64,000 bases of DNA, taken from assembly GCF_000956405.1 (NCBI RefSeq), contig NZ_JYIV01000013.1, positions 18,291 through 82,290 on the forward strand, written 5' to 3'. Below the pieces are notes generated by a model. That model was not told where the DNA came from and did no database searches. It was given only the letters and a program-made list of their open reading frames with translations. A program made the position numbers and the translations under genes. The DNA is from Microbacterium oxydans (GTDB lineage: Bacteria > Actinomycetota > Actinomycetes > Actinomycetales > Microbacteriaceae). Of the stretch, positions 7,540 to 16,376 are shown one piece after another (within the stretch, counting starts at the first letter, position 1; each line of letters begins with the position of its first letter).

Positions 7540-7929
7540 TCAGGCCTGCATGACGGCGAGGACGTTGCCCGCGGGGTCGCGGAACCACGCGATGTCCGGT
7601 CCCCGCCCGTTGCCGCGGACGATGCCGCGCTCGTCGGAGGGGAACTCCTCGTCGCTGTAGATCTTCGTCTGCACGCCCCGGGCGATGAGCTCATCCACGG
7701 CGGCGTCGACATCCGCCACCGGGAAGTTCAGGATCGTGAAGCTCGCCGGCGTGTGGTTCGGCTTCGGGTACACGAGGATCGAGCCGCCGCGAGGCAGGCG
7801 CAGGTCGAGGAAACCCATCGCGTTGCGCTCGACGTCGAGCCCCAGGGTCGTGCCGTAGAACTCCTCCGCCGCGTCGATGTCGTCGACGCTGAATCCGCTG
7901 AACGCGTTGTCCGCTGTGAAAGCTGCCAT
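7540..7929 (-). CDS. VOC (glyoxalase/bleomycin-resistance-like) family protein
   Basis: A 129-residue single VOC domain with two beta-alpha-beta-beta-beta halves: [19 protein letters not shown] at the N-terminus, and [18 protein letters not shown] then [14 protein letters not shown] at the C-terminus. VOC proteins are metal-dependent isomerases, dioxygenases or drug-binding proteins, and the sequence does not say which. The gene stands alone between the toxin-antitoxin pair and the Van-like ligase, transcribed with the latter's strand. Confidence 0.8.
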   Translation of the reverse strand: MAAFTADNAFSGFSVDDIDAAEEFYGTTLGLDVERNAMGFLDLRLPRGGSILVYPKPNHTPASFTILNFPVADVDAAVDELIARGVQTKIYSDEEFPSDERGIVRGNGRGPDIAWFRDPAGNVLAVMQA

Positions 7930-7982
7930 GGCTCCAGCATCCGCCTCCTGGGCCCGGTTGTCGATGCCTTCTCGACTCCTCC

Positions 7983-8930
7983 TCACACCGCGGCGTGCAC
8001 GAGCCTGCCGACCAGGTCGACGTAGTCCACTCCCGCAGCCGCGAACATCCGCGGCACCTGCGACGCTGCGGTCAACCCCGGCATCGTGTTCACCTCGTTC
8101 AGCAGGGGACCCCTGTCCGTGAGGAAGAAGTCCATCCGCGCGACGCCATCGCACCCCAGGGCGTCGAACATCGCGATGGCAGCACGCTTGAGGGCGGCCG
8201 CCTCGCCCGCGTCGAGCTGAGCCGGCACCGTGAAGCGCGCGCTCCCGTCGTACTTCGTCGCGGTGTCGAAGAGTCCGGTCGCGTGGATCTCGAGCGGCGG
8301 AGCCGCCCACCGGATGCCCCCCTTCTCGCGCAGCACGGCCACGTCGATCTCCCGCGCCCGGACGACCTCCTCGACCAGGATGCGCCGGTCGAAGCGCGCA
8401 GCCTCGTGCAGCGCGGCGAGCAGATCCTCCTCCTGAGTCACGAGGCTCACGCCGTGGCTCGATCCCGCCGACACCGGTTTCACGACGACCTCGCCGTCGA
8501 ACTCCACGTCCCCGATGTCGTCCGCCGAGACCAACCGCCCCCGTGCGGTCCCGATCCCCACCGCATCCGCCACCAGCTTCGTCGTCCATTTGTCCATGCC
8601 GATCGCCCCCGCTCGCAGACCCGAGCCCACCACGCGGACTCCGGCGAGCGCGCACAGCGCTGCCAGTGCGCCATCCTCGCCGAGCGCACCGTGCACAGCG
8701 GGGAAGACCACGTCCGTGCGCGTGAGCAGGGGAAGCGCGAGCGCCAGCGACTCGGCGGTGGATCCCCCGTTCGGGCGTCCGTCGACGCGCCAGATGCCGT
8801 CTCGATCGATCGTCACGCACGTCACCTCGTGACCGCCCAGCCGCAGGGCTGCGGCGACCGCGGCCGCTGATGCCAGCGACACGTCGTGCTCGGCGTTCTG
8901 CCCTCCCCCGATGACCAGCACCCTCGTCAT
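7983..8930 (-). CDS. D-alanine--D-X ligase, Van/Ddl family (ATP-grasp)
   Basis: A 315-residue ATP-grasp ligase. It shows the N-terminal [15 protein letters not shown] motif (Ddl/Van GGxSxEHxVS), [11 protein letters not shown] in the ATP-binding loop, [23 protein letters not shown] for Mg2+ binding, and a C-terminal half close to Van-type ligases (RMFAAAG). It joins D-Ala to D-Ala, D-Ser or D-Lac to make the end of the peptidoglycan stem. The overlap (TCAT) with the racemase gene and co-transcription with a VanY-like protein point to a resistance-type or remodelling ligase rather than the housekeeping Ddl. Second-substrate specificity cannot be read by eye. Confidence 0.85.
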   Translation of the reverse strand: MTRVLVIGGGQNAEHDVSLASAAAVAAALRLGGHEVTCVTIDRDGIWRVDGRPNGGSTAESLALALPLLTRTDVVFPAVHGALGEDGALAALCALAGVRVVGSGLRAGAIGMDKWTTKLVADAVGIGTARGRLVSADDIGDVEFDGEVVVKPVSAGSSHGVSLVTQEEDLLAALHEAARFDRRILVEEVVRAREIDVAVLREKGGIRWAAPPLEIHATGLFDTATKYDGSARFTVPAQLDAGEAAALKRAAIAMFDALGCDGVARMDFFLTDRGPLLNEVNTMPGLTAASQVPRMFAAAGVDYVDLVGRLVHAAV

Positions 8931-10051
8931 GCCGCACTCCTCCGCACTCGCGCTCCGATCCCGGTGACGATGGTGTGCGGGATCGTCCCCGCCCACCGCG
9001 CCCACTCCTGCACCGAGGGCACCGGGCCCCCGTCCGGCCCGAACACGGTCGCGATCGTGCCGCGCGGGAACAGCGCGGCCCCGGTGTCGACCACGATCTG
9101 ATCCATCGACACCCGTCCGACGATCGGATGCCGCACGCCGCCGATCTCGACGCCGGCGCCAGGCGCGAGCTCGCGCGGGATCCCATCGGCGTACCCGACG
9201 CCCACCACCGCGAGGTGCGTCTCGGTGCGGCTGACATGGCTTCCCGCATACCCGACAGCCGTGCCGGCCGGGGCGAGAGCACCGTGCACGACGGGGGCGG
9301 TCCAGCGCGCGGCCCCGACCAGTGGCGTCGTCTCCGAGGGGTCGATCCCGACCAGGCCCGCGCCGATCCGAACCATCCCGAAATGCGTCGCGGGATCGGT
9401 CAGCGCCCCCGACGTCGCCGCCAGATGCACGAGCACCGGACCGAGCCCGGCGCGCAGGACCGCATCCCTCCCCTGCCGCATGCGCAGCACCGACGCCGCG
9501 TTCGCGCGCGGGTCGCCCTCGTCGGCACACGGCAGATGACCCATGACGCCCATGACCTCGACACGCCCCCTCCCGGCGCGGGCCAGCCGGAACAGCTCGG
9601 GCCATTCCTCCAACGGAGACCCGCCGCGGGCCATCCCGGTGTCCAGGTGCAGATGCACTCTGACCGGGCGGGACGCATCGGAGATCAGCTGGTGCAGTTC
9701 TTCGGCCGAACCCACCGCGATGTCGATGCGATGCTCCGCCGCCGCCTCCGCATCGATACCCGCAGGGTTCAACCAGGAGAGGATGGGCACGGCGAGTCCG
9801 GCCTCTCGAAGTGCGACACCCTCGGCGACCTGCGTCACCCCGAGCCATTCCGCCCCCGCCGCGACCGCTGCTCTGGCCACCACGACGGCACCGTGTCCGT
9901 AGCCGTCCGCCTTCACGACGGCCATGATCGGCACCGAGGTCGCGGCCCTGACGATCCGCAGGTTCTCGGCGACGGCGTCGGGGAGCGTGGTCAGCGTCGG
10001 CGCATGCAGGCGCGAGGCGATCGCGGGATGAGGGACGGTCATGATGGTCAT
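8927..10051 (-). CDS. Alanine racemase (VanT-like context, soluble)
   Basis: A 374-residue PLP fold-type III racemase. The PLP lysine is K47 in [10 protein letters not shown], the catalytic tyrosine lies in [10 protein letters not shown], and [10 protein letters not shown] is in the C-terminal domain. The start was chosen at 10051 because it overlaps the VanY-like stop by ATGA. It supplies a D-amino acid (Ala or Ser) to the ligase encoded next, whose start overlaps its stop. Unlike the VanT serine racemases of enterococci, it has no N-terminal membrane acyltransferase domain. Confidence 0.88.
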   Translation of the reverse strand: MTIMTVPHPAIASRLHAPTLTTLPDAVAENLRIVRAATSVPIMAVVKADGYGHGAVVVARAAVAAGAEWLGVTQVAEGVALREAGLAVPILSWLNPAGIDAEAAAEHRIDIAVGSAEELHQLISDASRPVRVHLHLDTGMARGGSPLEEWPELFRLARAGRGRVEVMGVMGHLPCADEGDPRANAASVLRMRQGRDAVLRAGLGPVLVHLAATSGALTDPATHFGMVRIGAGLVGIDPSETTPLVGAARWTAPVVHGALAPAGTAVGYAGSHVSRTETHLAVVGVGYADGIPRELAPGAGVEIGGVRHPIVGRVSMDQIVVDTGAALFPRGTIATVFGPDGGPVPSVQEWARWAGTIPHTIVTGIGARVRRSAA

Positions 10052-10710
10052 CGCTGCATCCTCGGGTCTTCGGTGGGGTCGGCGTACATCTCGGGGCACC
10101 CCTGATCGATCGCCTCGGGGCGCAGTTCGTAGTGCCAGGACTCGTTCGCGTAGGTCTGGCACAGCCCGTAGTGGGAGCCGTGCTGGGCGAGCCAGTCGAG
10201 CGTGGGCAGCGGACCGACGTCCACGGCATCACCCGACACGTGCGCCGACGTCTGCGGCGTCGCCACCCAGCGACGCGCTTCGTCCTCCGAGCCGTAGTCG
10301 GCGATCGCGTCCTGGAGCATCCGCTCCTGGAGCCCCGGCGAGCGCCATCCGCTGTTCACCAGGAACGTGACGCCGTCGCGCTCGGCGTCCGAGGCCGCCC
10401 GCTGCAGGGCGTCGAGCAGCGCGGGGTCGAGGTTGCCGACCGCGACGCGGTCCACGTCGAACACCGTGGGCTGATCCCCGTCACGGATCGCCCCGTCGGC
10501 GTCACCCGGCACGTCGACGGGCTGCACCTCGTCGGGCACCGGGGTCGGCACGGGCGTGGGGAGCGTCTTCGCCGTGTCGGCGAAAGCCACGGACAACGAC
10601 TGCTGCACCGCGAACGCCAGGATCACGGCGGCGGCGAGCGCGACCACGGCGCCGGCGACCCGACGGCGGCGGCGTGCCCGCGGCAGGAGGGACGAGCTGT
10701 TGGTGTTCAT
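10048..10710 (-). CDS. VanY-type D,D-carboxypeptidase (M15), membrane-anchored
   Basis: A 220-residue protein. Residues 1-15 are basic, a single hydrophobic segment follows (about 18-40), then a Thr-Pro/Val-Pro stalk. The M15 zinc site is complete: SAHVSGDAVDVG supplies a His and an Asp, and SWHYE supplies the third ligand and the catalytic Glu side. The upstream SGWRSP loop is also typical. It would trim the terminal D-Ala from stem peptides outside the membrane. The gene heads the racemase-ligase operon and diverges from vanR/vanS-like genes. Confidence 0.87.
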   Translation of the reverse strand: MNTNSSSLLPRARRRRRVAGAVVALAAAVILAFAVQQSLSVAFADTAKTLPTPVPTPVPDEVQPVDVPGDADGAIRDGDQPTVFDVDRVAVGNLDPALLDALQRAASDAERDGVTFLVNSGWRSPGLQERMLQDAIADYGSEDEARRWVATPQTSAHVSGDAVDVGPLPTLDWLAQHGSHYGLCQTYANESWHYELRPEAIDQGCPEMYADPTEDPRMQR

Positions 10711-10757
10711 GCTCCCAGTGAAGAAGGAGCGCAGTTGCGACGGCGTATGCGCTTTTC

Positions 10758-10790
10758 CATATGCTCGCGATATGCCGGGGTGCGTAGGAT
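10758..10790 (+). promoter_or_regulatory. Promoter region of the Van-like divergent operons
   Basis: TAGGAT at 10785-10790 is a fitting -10 for the response-regulator gene (ATG 10798). Just upstream, 10758-10774 holds an inverted repeat (CATAT, 7 nt, ATATG) in AT-richer sequence, a candidate binding site for the response regulator shared by both directions. No clear -35 was found. Confidence 0.4.
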
Positions 10791-10797
10791 CGCTGCC

Positions 10798-11469
10798 ATG
10801 CGTGTGCTGATCGTCGAGGACGAGCCCTACCTCGCCGAGGCGGTCCGCGATGGGCTGCGCCTGGAGGCGATCGCGGCCGACATCGCGGGCGACGGCGACA
10901 CGGCGCTCGAACTGCTGAGCATCAACTCCTACGACCTCGCCGTGCTCGACCGTGATGTGCCTGGCCCCTCCGGCGACGACATCGCCCGCTGGATCGTCGC
11001 GTCGGGAAGCGGCATCCCCATCCTCATGCTCACCGCGGCCGACCGGCTCGACGACAAGGCGAGCGGCTTCGAGATCGGTGCCGACGACTACCTCACCAAG
11101 CCGTTCGAGATGCGCGAGCTGGTGCTGCGTCTGCGCGCCCTCGACCGTCGCCGTCAGCGCAGTCGGCCTCCCGTGCTGGAGGTCTCCGGCCTCCGCCTCG
11201 ATCCGTTCCGTCGTGAGGTGTACCGCGACGACCGCTATGTGGCACTCACCCGCAAGCAGTTCGCCGTGCTGGAGGTGCTCGTCGACGCCGAGGGCGGTGT
11301 CGTCAGCGCGGAGGAGCTGCTCGAGCGCGCCTGGGACGAGAACGCCGACCCGTTCACCAATGCCGTGCGCATCACGGTCTCCTCCCTGCGCAAACGCCTG
11401 GGCGAGCCGTGGATCATCCTCACCGTGCCGGGTGTCGGCTATCGGATCGGAACGGACGCCGATGCCTAG
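10798..11469 (+). CDS. OmpR-family response regulator (VanR-like)
   Basis: A 223-residue regulator. The receiver domain (1-~118) has the acidic pair E7/D8, phospho-acceptor D51 (LAVLDRDVPG), the Thr of LMLTAAD and the Lys of DDYLTKPFE. The C-terminal winged helix (~128-220) has the OmpR pattern ALTRKQFAVLEVLV...TNAVRITVSSLRKRL and ends with GVGYRIG. It is divergent from the carboxypeptidase/racemase/ligase operon and overlaps the kinase gene by 8 nt. It probably switches that operon on in response to cell-wall stress; this link is inferred from position. Confidence 0.92.
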   Translation: MRVLIVEDEPYLAEAVRDGLRLEAIAADIAGDGDTALELLSINSYDLAVLDRDVPGPSGDDIARWIVASGSGIPILMLTAADRLDDKASGFEIGADDYLTKPFEMRELVLRLRALDRRRQRSRPPVLEVSGLRLDPFRREVYRDDRYVALTRKQFAVLEVLVDAEGGVVSAEELLERAWDENADPFTNAVRITVSSLRKRLGEPWIILTVPGVGYRIGTDADA

Positions 11470-12547
11470 GCGCCGCGGGATGAGCGCTCGCCTCAAGCTC
11501 ACCCTCAGCTATGCGGGCATCGTGGTGGTCTCCGGCGTCCTGCTGTTGGGAGCGGTGGTCTTCTACCTGTTGCGGTATGTCCCGGACACCGTCGAAGTAT
11601 TTCCCAACCGCAGCGACCTCATGCGGGTATTCGTTCCCGTCGCTGCGATAGCGATGCTGATCCTATTCGTGATCGGTCTAGCCGGAGGCTGGATCCTCGC
11701 CGGACGCATGCTGGCACCGTTGGGGCGTATCGGCGATGCAGCGCGTCTGGCAGCGCAGGGATCGCTTTCACACCGGATCAGGCTCCCCGGTCCCGGCGAT
11801 GAGTTTCGCGGCCTGGCCGACGTCTTCGACTCGATGCTCGAGCAGCTCGAAGCGCACGTCGCCGAGCAGCAGCGGTTCGCCGCCAACGCCTCGCACGAGC
11901 TGCGCACTCCCCTCGCGATCTCGCAGTCTCTACTCGAAGTCGCCCGCGACGACCCGGACCGTGACGTGGACGAGCTGATCGTCCGGCTGCAGCGGGTGAA
12001 CACGCGAGCGATCGATCTCACCGAAGCGCTGCTGCTGCTGAGCCGGGCGGAACGTCGGACGTTCCCGCGGGAGATCGTCGATCTCTCCCTTCTCGCCGAG
12101 GAGGCCGTCGAGGCGCTGGTGCCCCTGGCCGACCGTCGCGGAGTCGCGATGGAGGTCGGCGGTGTCCCCGCGCCGGTGCTCGGATCCGCGGCGCTCCTGC
12201 CGCAGCTGGTGACGAACCTCGTGCTCAATGCCATCGTGCACAACCTGCCGACCGGCGGCGCCGTGGCCGTGCGCACGCACTCGATGCCGCACGCGGTCGC
12301 GCTGGTCGTGGAGAACACCGGCGAGCAGCTGCCCGCGCATCGCGTCGCCACCCTGGTCGAACCGTTCCAGCGCGGCGCCGAGCGCACCCGCAGCGACGAC
12401 CATGCCGGGGCTGGACTCGGCCTCGCGATCGTCGACCGCATCACGCAGGCGCACGGCGGCACACTGGTGCTCACCCCGCGATCGGGCGGCGGGCTGATCG
12501 TGACCGTGTGGCTGCCGCACCCCTACCCGACGGAGCTTCCCAGCTGA
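11462..12547 (+). CDS. Sensor histidine kinase (VanS-like)
   Basis: A 361-residue kinase with two membrane helices (about residues 16-38 and 56-80) and a short extracytoplasmic loop of only ~15 residues. A HAMP segment follows, then the phospho-acceptor His145 in ASHELRTPLA, the N box LVTNLVLNAIVHN, and the G box AGAGLGLAIV. The small external loop suggests sensing within the membrane or by a small ligand, as proposed for VanS-type kinases. It starts inside the end of the response-regulator gene. Confidence 0.9.
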   Translation: MPRRRGMSARLKLTLSYAGIVVVSGVLLLGAVVFYLLRYVPDTVEVFPNRSDLMRVFVPVAAIAMLILFVIGLAGGWILAGRMLAPLGRIGDAARLAAQGSLSHRIRLPGPGDEFRGLADVFDSMLEQLEAHVAEQQRFAANASHELRTPLAISQSLLEVARDDPDRDVDELIVRLQRVNTRAIDLTEALLLLSRAERRTFPREIVDLSLLAEEAVEALVPLADRRGVAMEVGGVPAPVLGSAALLPQLVTNLVLNAIVHNLPTGGAVAVRTHSMPHAVALVVENTGEQLPAHRVATLVEPFQRGAERTRSDDHAGAGLGLAIVDRITQAHGGTLVLTPRSGGGLIVTVWLPHPYPTELPS

Positions 12548-12560
12548 CCGACCACCTGGG

Positions 12561-12621
12561 CTTCGAATCGCGCAAATGGTCGGATGCGGGGCCCAGAAGG
12601 AACCATTTGCGCGATTCGAAG
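12561..12621. repeat. Long intergenic hairpin repeat, copy 1
   Basis: A perfect 20-bp inverted repeat (12561-12580 with 12602-12621) encloses a 21-nt loop between the convergent kinase and SDR genes. Its right arm GGAACCATTTGCGCGATTCG is nearly the same as that of the hairpin at 20954-21012, so the two are members of one repeat family. It may act as a bidirectional terminator. Confidence 0.75.
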
Positions 12622-12635
12622 ACCGGCAACGGGCG

Positions 12636-14156
12636 TCACCAGGGGCTGGGTTCGTAGTCCTTCAGGAACACACCGTGGATGTCCTCGCCGGCCTCGCCGC
12701 GCACGATCGGGTCGTACACGCGGGCGGCACCGTCGACCAGGTCGAGCGGGGCGTGGAATCCCTCTTCGGCGAGGCGCACCTTCGTGTAGTGCGGGCGCTC
12801 GTCCGTGATCCAGCCCGTGTCGACGGCGGTCATGAGGATGCCGTCCTTCTCCAGCATCTCCCCTGCGCTGGTGCGGGTGAGCATGTTGAGAGCGGCCTTG
12901 GCCATGTTCGTGTGCGGGTGTCCAGGTCCCTTGTAGCGGCGGGAGAACTGCCCCTCCATGGCCGAGACGTTGACCACGTACTTGCGGTGCGAGTCGGAAG
13001 CGGCCATCGACGCGCGCAACCGGCTGATCAGCAGGAACGGAGCGGTGGTGTTGGCGAGCTGCACCTCGAGCATCTCGAGCGGATCGACCTGCTCGATCGA
13101 CTGCACCCAGCTGTTCACGCGGTTCACGTCGGGCACGAGACCGCCGGCGTCGATCGCTGTGCCGTCCGCATGCTTCTCGAGCGACGAGGATCCGGGGGCC
13201 ATCGCGAGCCGGGCGAGGTCTTCGGCCGTGAGCGCCTGTCCACCCTGCTCGGCGACCGTGCCGCCGAGGGCAGCGACCGACAGCAGCGGATGCGCATCGA
13301 CCGAGGCCTGCAGCGCCTGCGGGTGCGGATCGGCCGTGTGACCGAAGGTCTCCATCTCGGGCAGGGGCCCGTCCGGAAGCGGCTGCAGCTCGGCATCCGC
13401 CAGCAGGGAGTACGCACCCGGGGAGCGGCGCACAGTCTGAGCGGCGTTGTTGATCAGGATGTCGAGCGGACCCTGCGCCGCGACCGAGTCAGCGAGGCCG
13501 ATCACCTGGGCGGGGTCTCGCAGGTCGATGCCGACCACACGCAGACGGTGCAGCCAGTCGGCAGAGTCGGGCAGGGCCGAGAAGCGCCGCACGGCATCAC
13601 GGGGGAAGCGGGTCGTGATCGTGGTGTGCGCGCCGTCACGCAGCAGCCGCAACGCGATGTGCATGCCGATCTTGGCGCGGCCACCCGTCAGCAGGGCACG
13701 CTTGCCGGTGAGGTCGGTGCGGGCGTTGCGCTTGCCGTGGCTGAAGCGCGCGCAGTCCGGGCAGAGCTGGTGGTAGAAGGCGTCGACCTGTGTGTAGGGC
13801 TGCTTGCAGATGTAGCAGTTGCGGGGCTTGAGCAGCTCTCCCGCGATCGGGGCGTCCACCACGCTGGTGGCGAGGTCGTTGCCACGGGTCTCGTCGTCGA
13901 TGCGGTCAGGGGCGCCCGTGGCGGTGCGGGCGACCACGGCCTTGTCGGCCTCGGCGATGGCGTCGCGGATCTGCTTGCGGCGCACGCGCTTCACGTCTTT
14001 GAACATCGCCGCGGTGGCCTGGCGCACCGCGATGAAGTCGGGGTGCTCGTTGTCGATCCGGTGCAGCTCGCGCAGCACACGCAGCGTGGTGGCGAGATCG
14101 TCGGGGTCGACGCCCGGTCCGAGTTCGGGTGCAGCGTCGGAGGGGGCGTCGGTCAT
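12636..14156 (-). CDS. SDR-family oxidoreductase with N-terminal zinc ribbon
   Basis: A 506-residue protein. Residues 1-110 are a charged helical region. A CxxC-14-CxxC zinc ribbon follows (C114, C117, C132, C135), then a Rossmann SDR domain starting TGGRAKIG (157-164) with NNAAQT and an inserted ~100-residue loop. The usual SDR active-site Tyr-x-x-x-Lys is replaced by a region with NVSAMEGQFSRRYKG, HTNMAKAALNML holding the Lys. I know such zinc-ribbon SDRs in actinobacteria and fungi but not their substrate. A single-gene unit is likely. Confidence 0.75.
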   Translation of the reverse strand: MTDAPSDAAPELGPGVDPDDLATTLRVLRELHRIDNEHPDFIAVRQATAAMFKDVKRVRRKQIRDAIAEADKAVVARTATGAPDRIDDETRGNDLATSVVDAPIAGELLKPRNCYICKQPYTQVDAFYHQLCPDCARFSHGKRNARTDLTGKRALLTGGRAKIGMHIALRLLRDGAHTTITTRFPRDAVRRFSALPDSADWLHRLRVVGIDLRDPAQVIGLADSVAAQGPLDILINNAAQTVRRSPGAYSLLADAELQPLPDGPLPEMETFGHTADPHPQALQASVDAHPLLSVAALGGTVAEQGGQALTAEDLARLAMAPGSSSLEKHADGTAIDAGGLVPDVNRVNSWVQSIEQVDPLEMLEVQLANTTAPFLLISRLRASMAASDSHRKYVVNVSAMEGQFSRRYKGPGHPHTNMAKAALNMLTRTSAGEMLEKDGILMTAVDTGWITDERPHYTKVRLAEEGFHAPLDLVDGAARVYDPIVRGEAGEDIHGVFLKDYEPSPW

Positions 14157-14338
14157 TGTCCCGATTTTACGCGAGCATCCTGCACGTCCGCCCCCTCCCT
14201 CCTCCTCCTTTCCTTCGAGTGCACGGGATGTCACCGAGTGCACCGTGTACCCGCGCGCCGATGCCGTGTGCTCAGCGAGAACCCGTGCGCTCGGCGACGC
14301 GAGCTCCTGCTCCGCTCGCGAAGGCGCAGACTGGAGGC

Positions 14339-14782
14339 ATGAGCGAACCCGATCCGCACCTGATCGACCCCGGACTCCTTCCGACGCCGTTCACCGCCGA
14401 CGAGATCCGCGACGCCACCGGGACCGGCACCACGATCCATCTGCTCCTGGAAGGGCCGGACGGCCCGCTCGCCGAGCACGTCAACCGCTACCACGACGTG
14501 GACGACGAGGGCGCGACGCTCGACCGGTGGTCGGTCGACGACCCGAAGGCGATCGTCTCGAACCGGGTGACCTGGCTCGAGCTCCAGGGCCACTCCGCGT
14601 TCGATCCCGAGACGACGAGTGTGTCGACAGTGAGCCTGACGACTCCCCTCGGCACACTCACCTGCCGCAGGTACGACACCGTCGACGGTGTCTTCTGGTT
14701 CTCGGTCGACCACCCCGGCATGCCGGTGCAGTTCGAGTCCGACGGCCTGCGCACGACCGTGCTGAGCATCGAGCGCGACTGA
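14339..14782 (+). CDS. Hypothetical protein, 147 aa
   Basis: A soluble 147-residue acidic protein with no signal or membrane segment. The pattern is beta-rich, and the central region (residues ~60-125) has Val/Thr-rich strands ending VQFESDGLRTTVLSIE. GGAGG lies only 2 nt before the ATG, and the next in-frame starts are far inside, so this start is kept. It is transcribed away from the SDR gene across a 182-bp gap. I do not recognise a family; codon use matches the neighbours. Confidence 0.6.
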   Translation: MSEPDPHLIDPGLLPTPFTADEIRDATGTGTTIHLLLEGPDGPLAEHVNRYHDVDDEGATLDRWSVDDPKAIVSNRVTWLELQGHSAFDPETTSVSTVSLTTPLGTLTCRRYDTVDGVFWFSVDHPGMPVQFESDGLRTTVLSIERD

Positions 14783-14812
14783 GACGCCGCGGCCAGGCCC
14801 TCCGCGGTCTGC

Positions 14813-14900
14813 AGGGCTCTCGCGAAAACAGGCCAACACGCGAGAACAGGCCATCGTGCGGCGGAACTGCCTGTTTCGACGCGTCCGCCTGATCCCGCGC
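14813..14900. repeat. Intergenic AACAGGC repeat segment
   Basis: The 181-bp gap before the M4 protease gene contains three copies of the core AACAGGC, or its complement GCCTGTT. It also has CGCCTGATCCCGCG, a string found again in the repeat blocks at 36.4-36.7 kb. It looks like a short degraded member of that repeat family. No clear promoter was seen inside it. Confidence 0.45.
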
Positions 14901-14963
14901 GCGGCTGACCACGCCGGGAGTGGGACACCCCCGAACGTCGGCACCCCGGCGTAGGGTCGCACC

Positions 14964-16034
14964 ATGAGCAGCACAGCATCCGGAGAACGTCATGGAGTGG
15001 TCCCCTCCTATCTGCTCGCGCGTCTGGCCGAGTCGGGCCGCTTCCCGAAGGCTGCAGCTGCCGCGCGACAGACCCTGACCGCCGGGCGACCGCCGTTCCG
15101 CGCCCGCATCGACCTGTCGATTGACGAGAACGGCGACCTCGTGGCGCAGCTGTCCGACGCCCCCAACCGCACGATCAGCGACGCCGGCAACACCCAGCAG
15201 CTGCCGGGCGCGATCGTGCGCGGCGAAGACGATGCCCCGGTCGAAGACACCGCGGTGAACGAGGCCTACGACGGACTCGGCGCCACTTTCGAGATGCTCC
15301 TGGCGGCGTTCAACCGCAACTCCCTCGACGACGCGGGTGCCCCGCTGGACGCGACCGTGCACTACGGCGTCGACTACGACAACGCCTTCTGGGACGGTGA
15401 GCGTATGGTCTTCGGCGACGGAGACGGAGAGGTGTTCCAGCACTTCACGGGCTCTCTCACCGTCATCGGCCACGAACTCGCCCATGGGGTGGTGCAGCAC
15501 ACCGCCAACCTCGAGTACCAGGGGCAGCCCGGTGCCCTGAACGAGTCGATCGCCGACGTGTTCGGCGCCCTGACCGAGCAGTACGCCCTCGGGCAGACGG
15601 CCGACCAGGCGACGTGGCTCATCGGCGCGGAGATCTTCACCGATGCCGTGGAAGGGTCGGCGCTGCGCTCGATGATCGCGCCCGGCACCGCTTACGACGA
15701 CGACGAGCTCGGCCGCGATCCGCAGCCCGACCACATGAGCGGCTTCGTCCGCACGACCGAAGACAACGGCGGGGTGCACATCAACTCCGGCATCCCCAAC
15801 CGCGCGTTCGCCCTCTTCGCGACCGACCTCGGCGGCAACGCCTGGGAGCGCGCGGGGACCGTCTGGTATCGCGCCCTCGCCGGAGGCCTGTCGAGCACCG
15901 CGACCTTCACGCAGTTCGCCGACGCCACGGTCGCCGCGGCCGCGACGTTCGACCGGTCGACGGTCACCGCCGCTCGACGGGCGTGGACGACCGTGGGAGT
16001 CTATGAGGATGAGCGAGTCCCCTCCACCGACTGA
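14964..16034 (+). CDS. Protealysin-like M4 (thermolysin family) metallopeptidase
   Basis: A 356-residue M4 peptidase with no secretion signal. The N-terminal ~50 residues form a short propeptide carrying HGVVPSYLLARLA, the counterpart of the protealysin-type propeptide motif. Catalytic residues are intact: H170-E171-L-A-H174, E194 in NESIAD and H272 in GGVHINSGIPNRAF. Lack of a signal and the short propeptide separate it from secreted thermolysins with long propeptides. The next gene encodes an emfourin-type inhibitor and overlaps it by 32 nt, so protease and inhibitor are made together. Confidence 0.9.
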   Translation: MSSTASGERHGVVPSYLLARLAESGRFPKAAAAARQTLTAGRPPFRARIDLSIDENGDLVAQLSDAPNRTISDAGNTQQLPGAIVRGEDDAPVEDTAVNEAYDGLGATFEMLLAAFNRNSLDDAGAPLDATVHYGVDYDNAFWDGERMVFGDGDGEVFQHFTGSLTVIGHELAHGVVQHTANLEYQGQPGALNESIADVFGALTEQYALGQTADQATWLIGAEIFTDAVEGSALRSMIAPGTAYDDDELGRDPQPDHMSGFVRTTEDNGGVHINSGIPNRAFALFATDLGGNAWERAGTVWYRALAGGLSSTATFTQFADATVAAAATFDRSTVTAARRAWTTVGVYEDERVPSTD

Positions 16035-16314
16035 CGCACAGGTCGTCATCGCGGTGGTGCGCACGGGCGGCATCGCCGGCATCCGTCGTCAGTGGCGGGT
16101 CGAAGCGGAACCCGACGACGCCGTGGAGTGGATCGACTTGATCGACCGCTGCCCGTGGGACCAGGAAACGGAATCCGGACGGGGCGCCGACCGGTTCATG
16201 TGGAGCATCCGCGCGCGCACGCCGTCCGAGAGACGCGAACGCGAGCTGCCGGACTCCGCACTCGACGGCCCCTGGCGCACACTCGTCGACGCCGTGCGCG
16301 CGGCCTCCACCTGA
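16003..16314 (+). CDS. Emfourin-like inhibitor of protealysin-type M4 protease
   Basis: A 103-residue protein (ATG 16003; ATG 16009 is also possible) starting inside the protease gene. Near residue 20 it has the strand-turn VVRTGGIAGIRRQWRVE, matching the SGGFAGI-type N-terminal region of emfourins, the slow-binding protein inhibitors of protealysin. The rest is an Asp/Arg-rich alpha-beta domain. The overlap suggests translational coupling and a fixed protease/inhibitor ratio. It is named from motif and neighbour; inhibition is not shown here. Confidence 0.8.
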   Translation: MRMSESPPPTDAQVVIAVVRTGGIAGIRRQWRVEAEPDDAVEWIDLIDRCPWDQETESGRGADRFMWSIRARTPSERRERELPDSALDGPWRTLVDAVRAAST

Positions 16315-16376
16315 CACGCCCATCCGACGTACGCTCTCAGGTGAGCCGTGGACCGGCGGCCTCGCGAAGGGGGATC

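Noticed and set aside
12576..14342. Plus-strand open frame of nearly 590 codons opposite the SDR gene
   Set aside because: The minus strand has a clear zinc-ribbon SDR; the plus frame has only Arg/Glu/His-rich composition.
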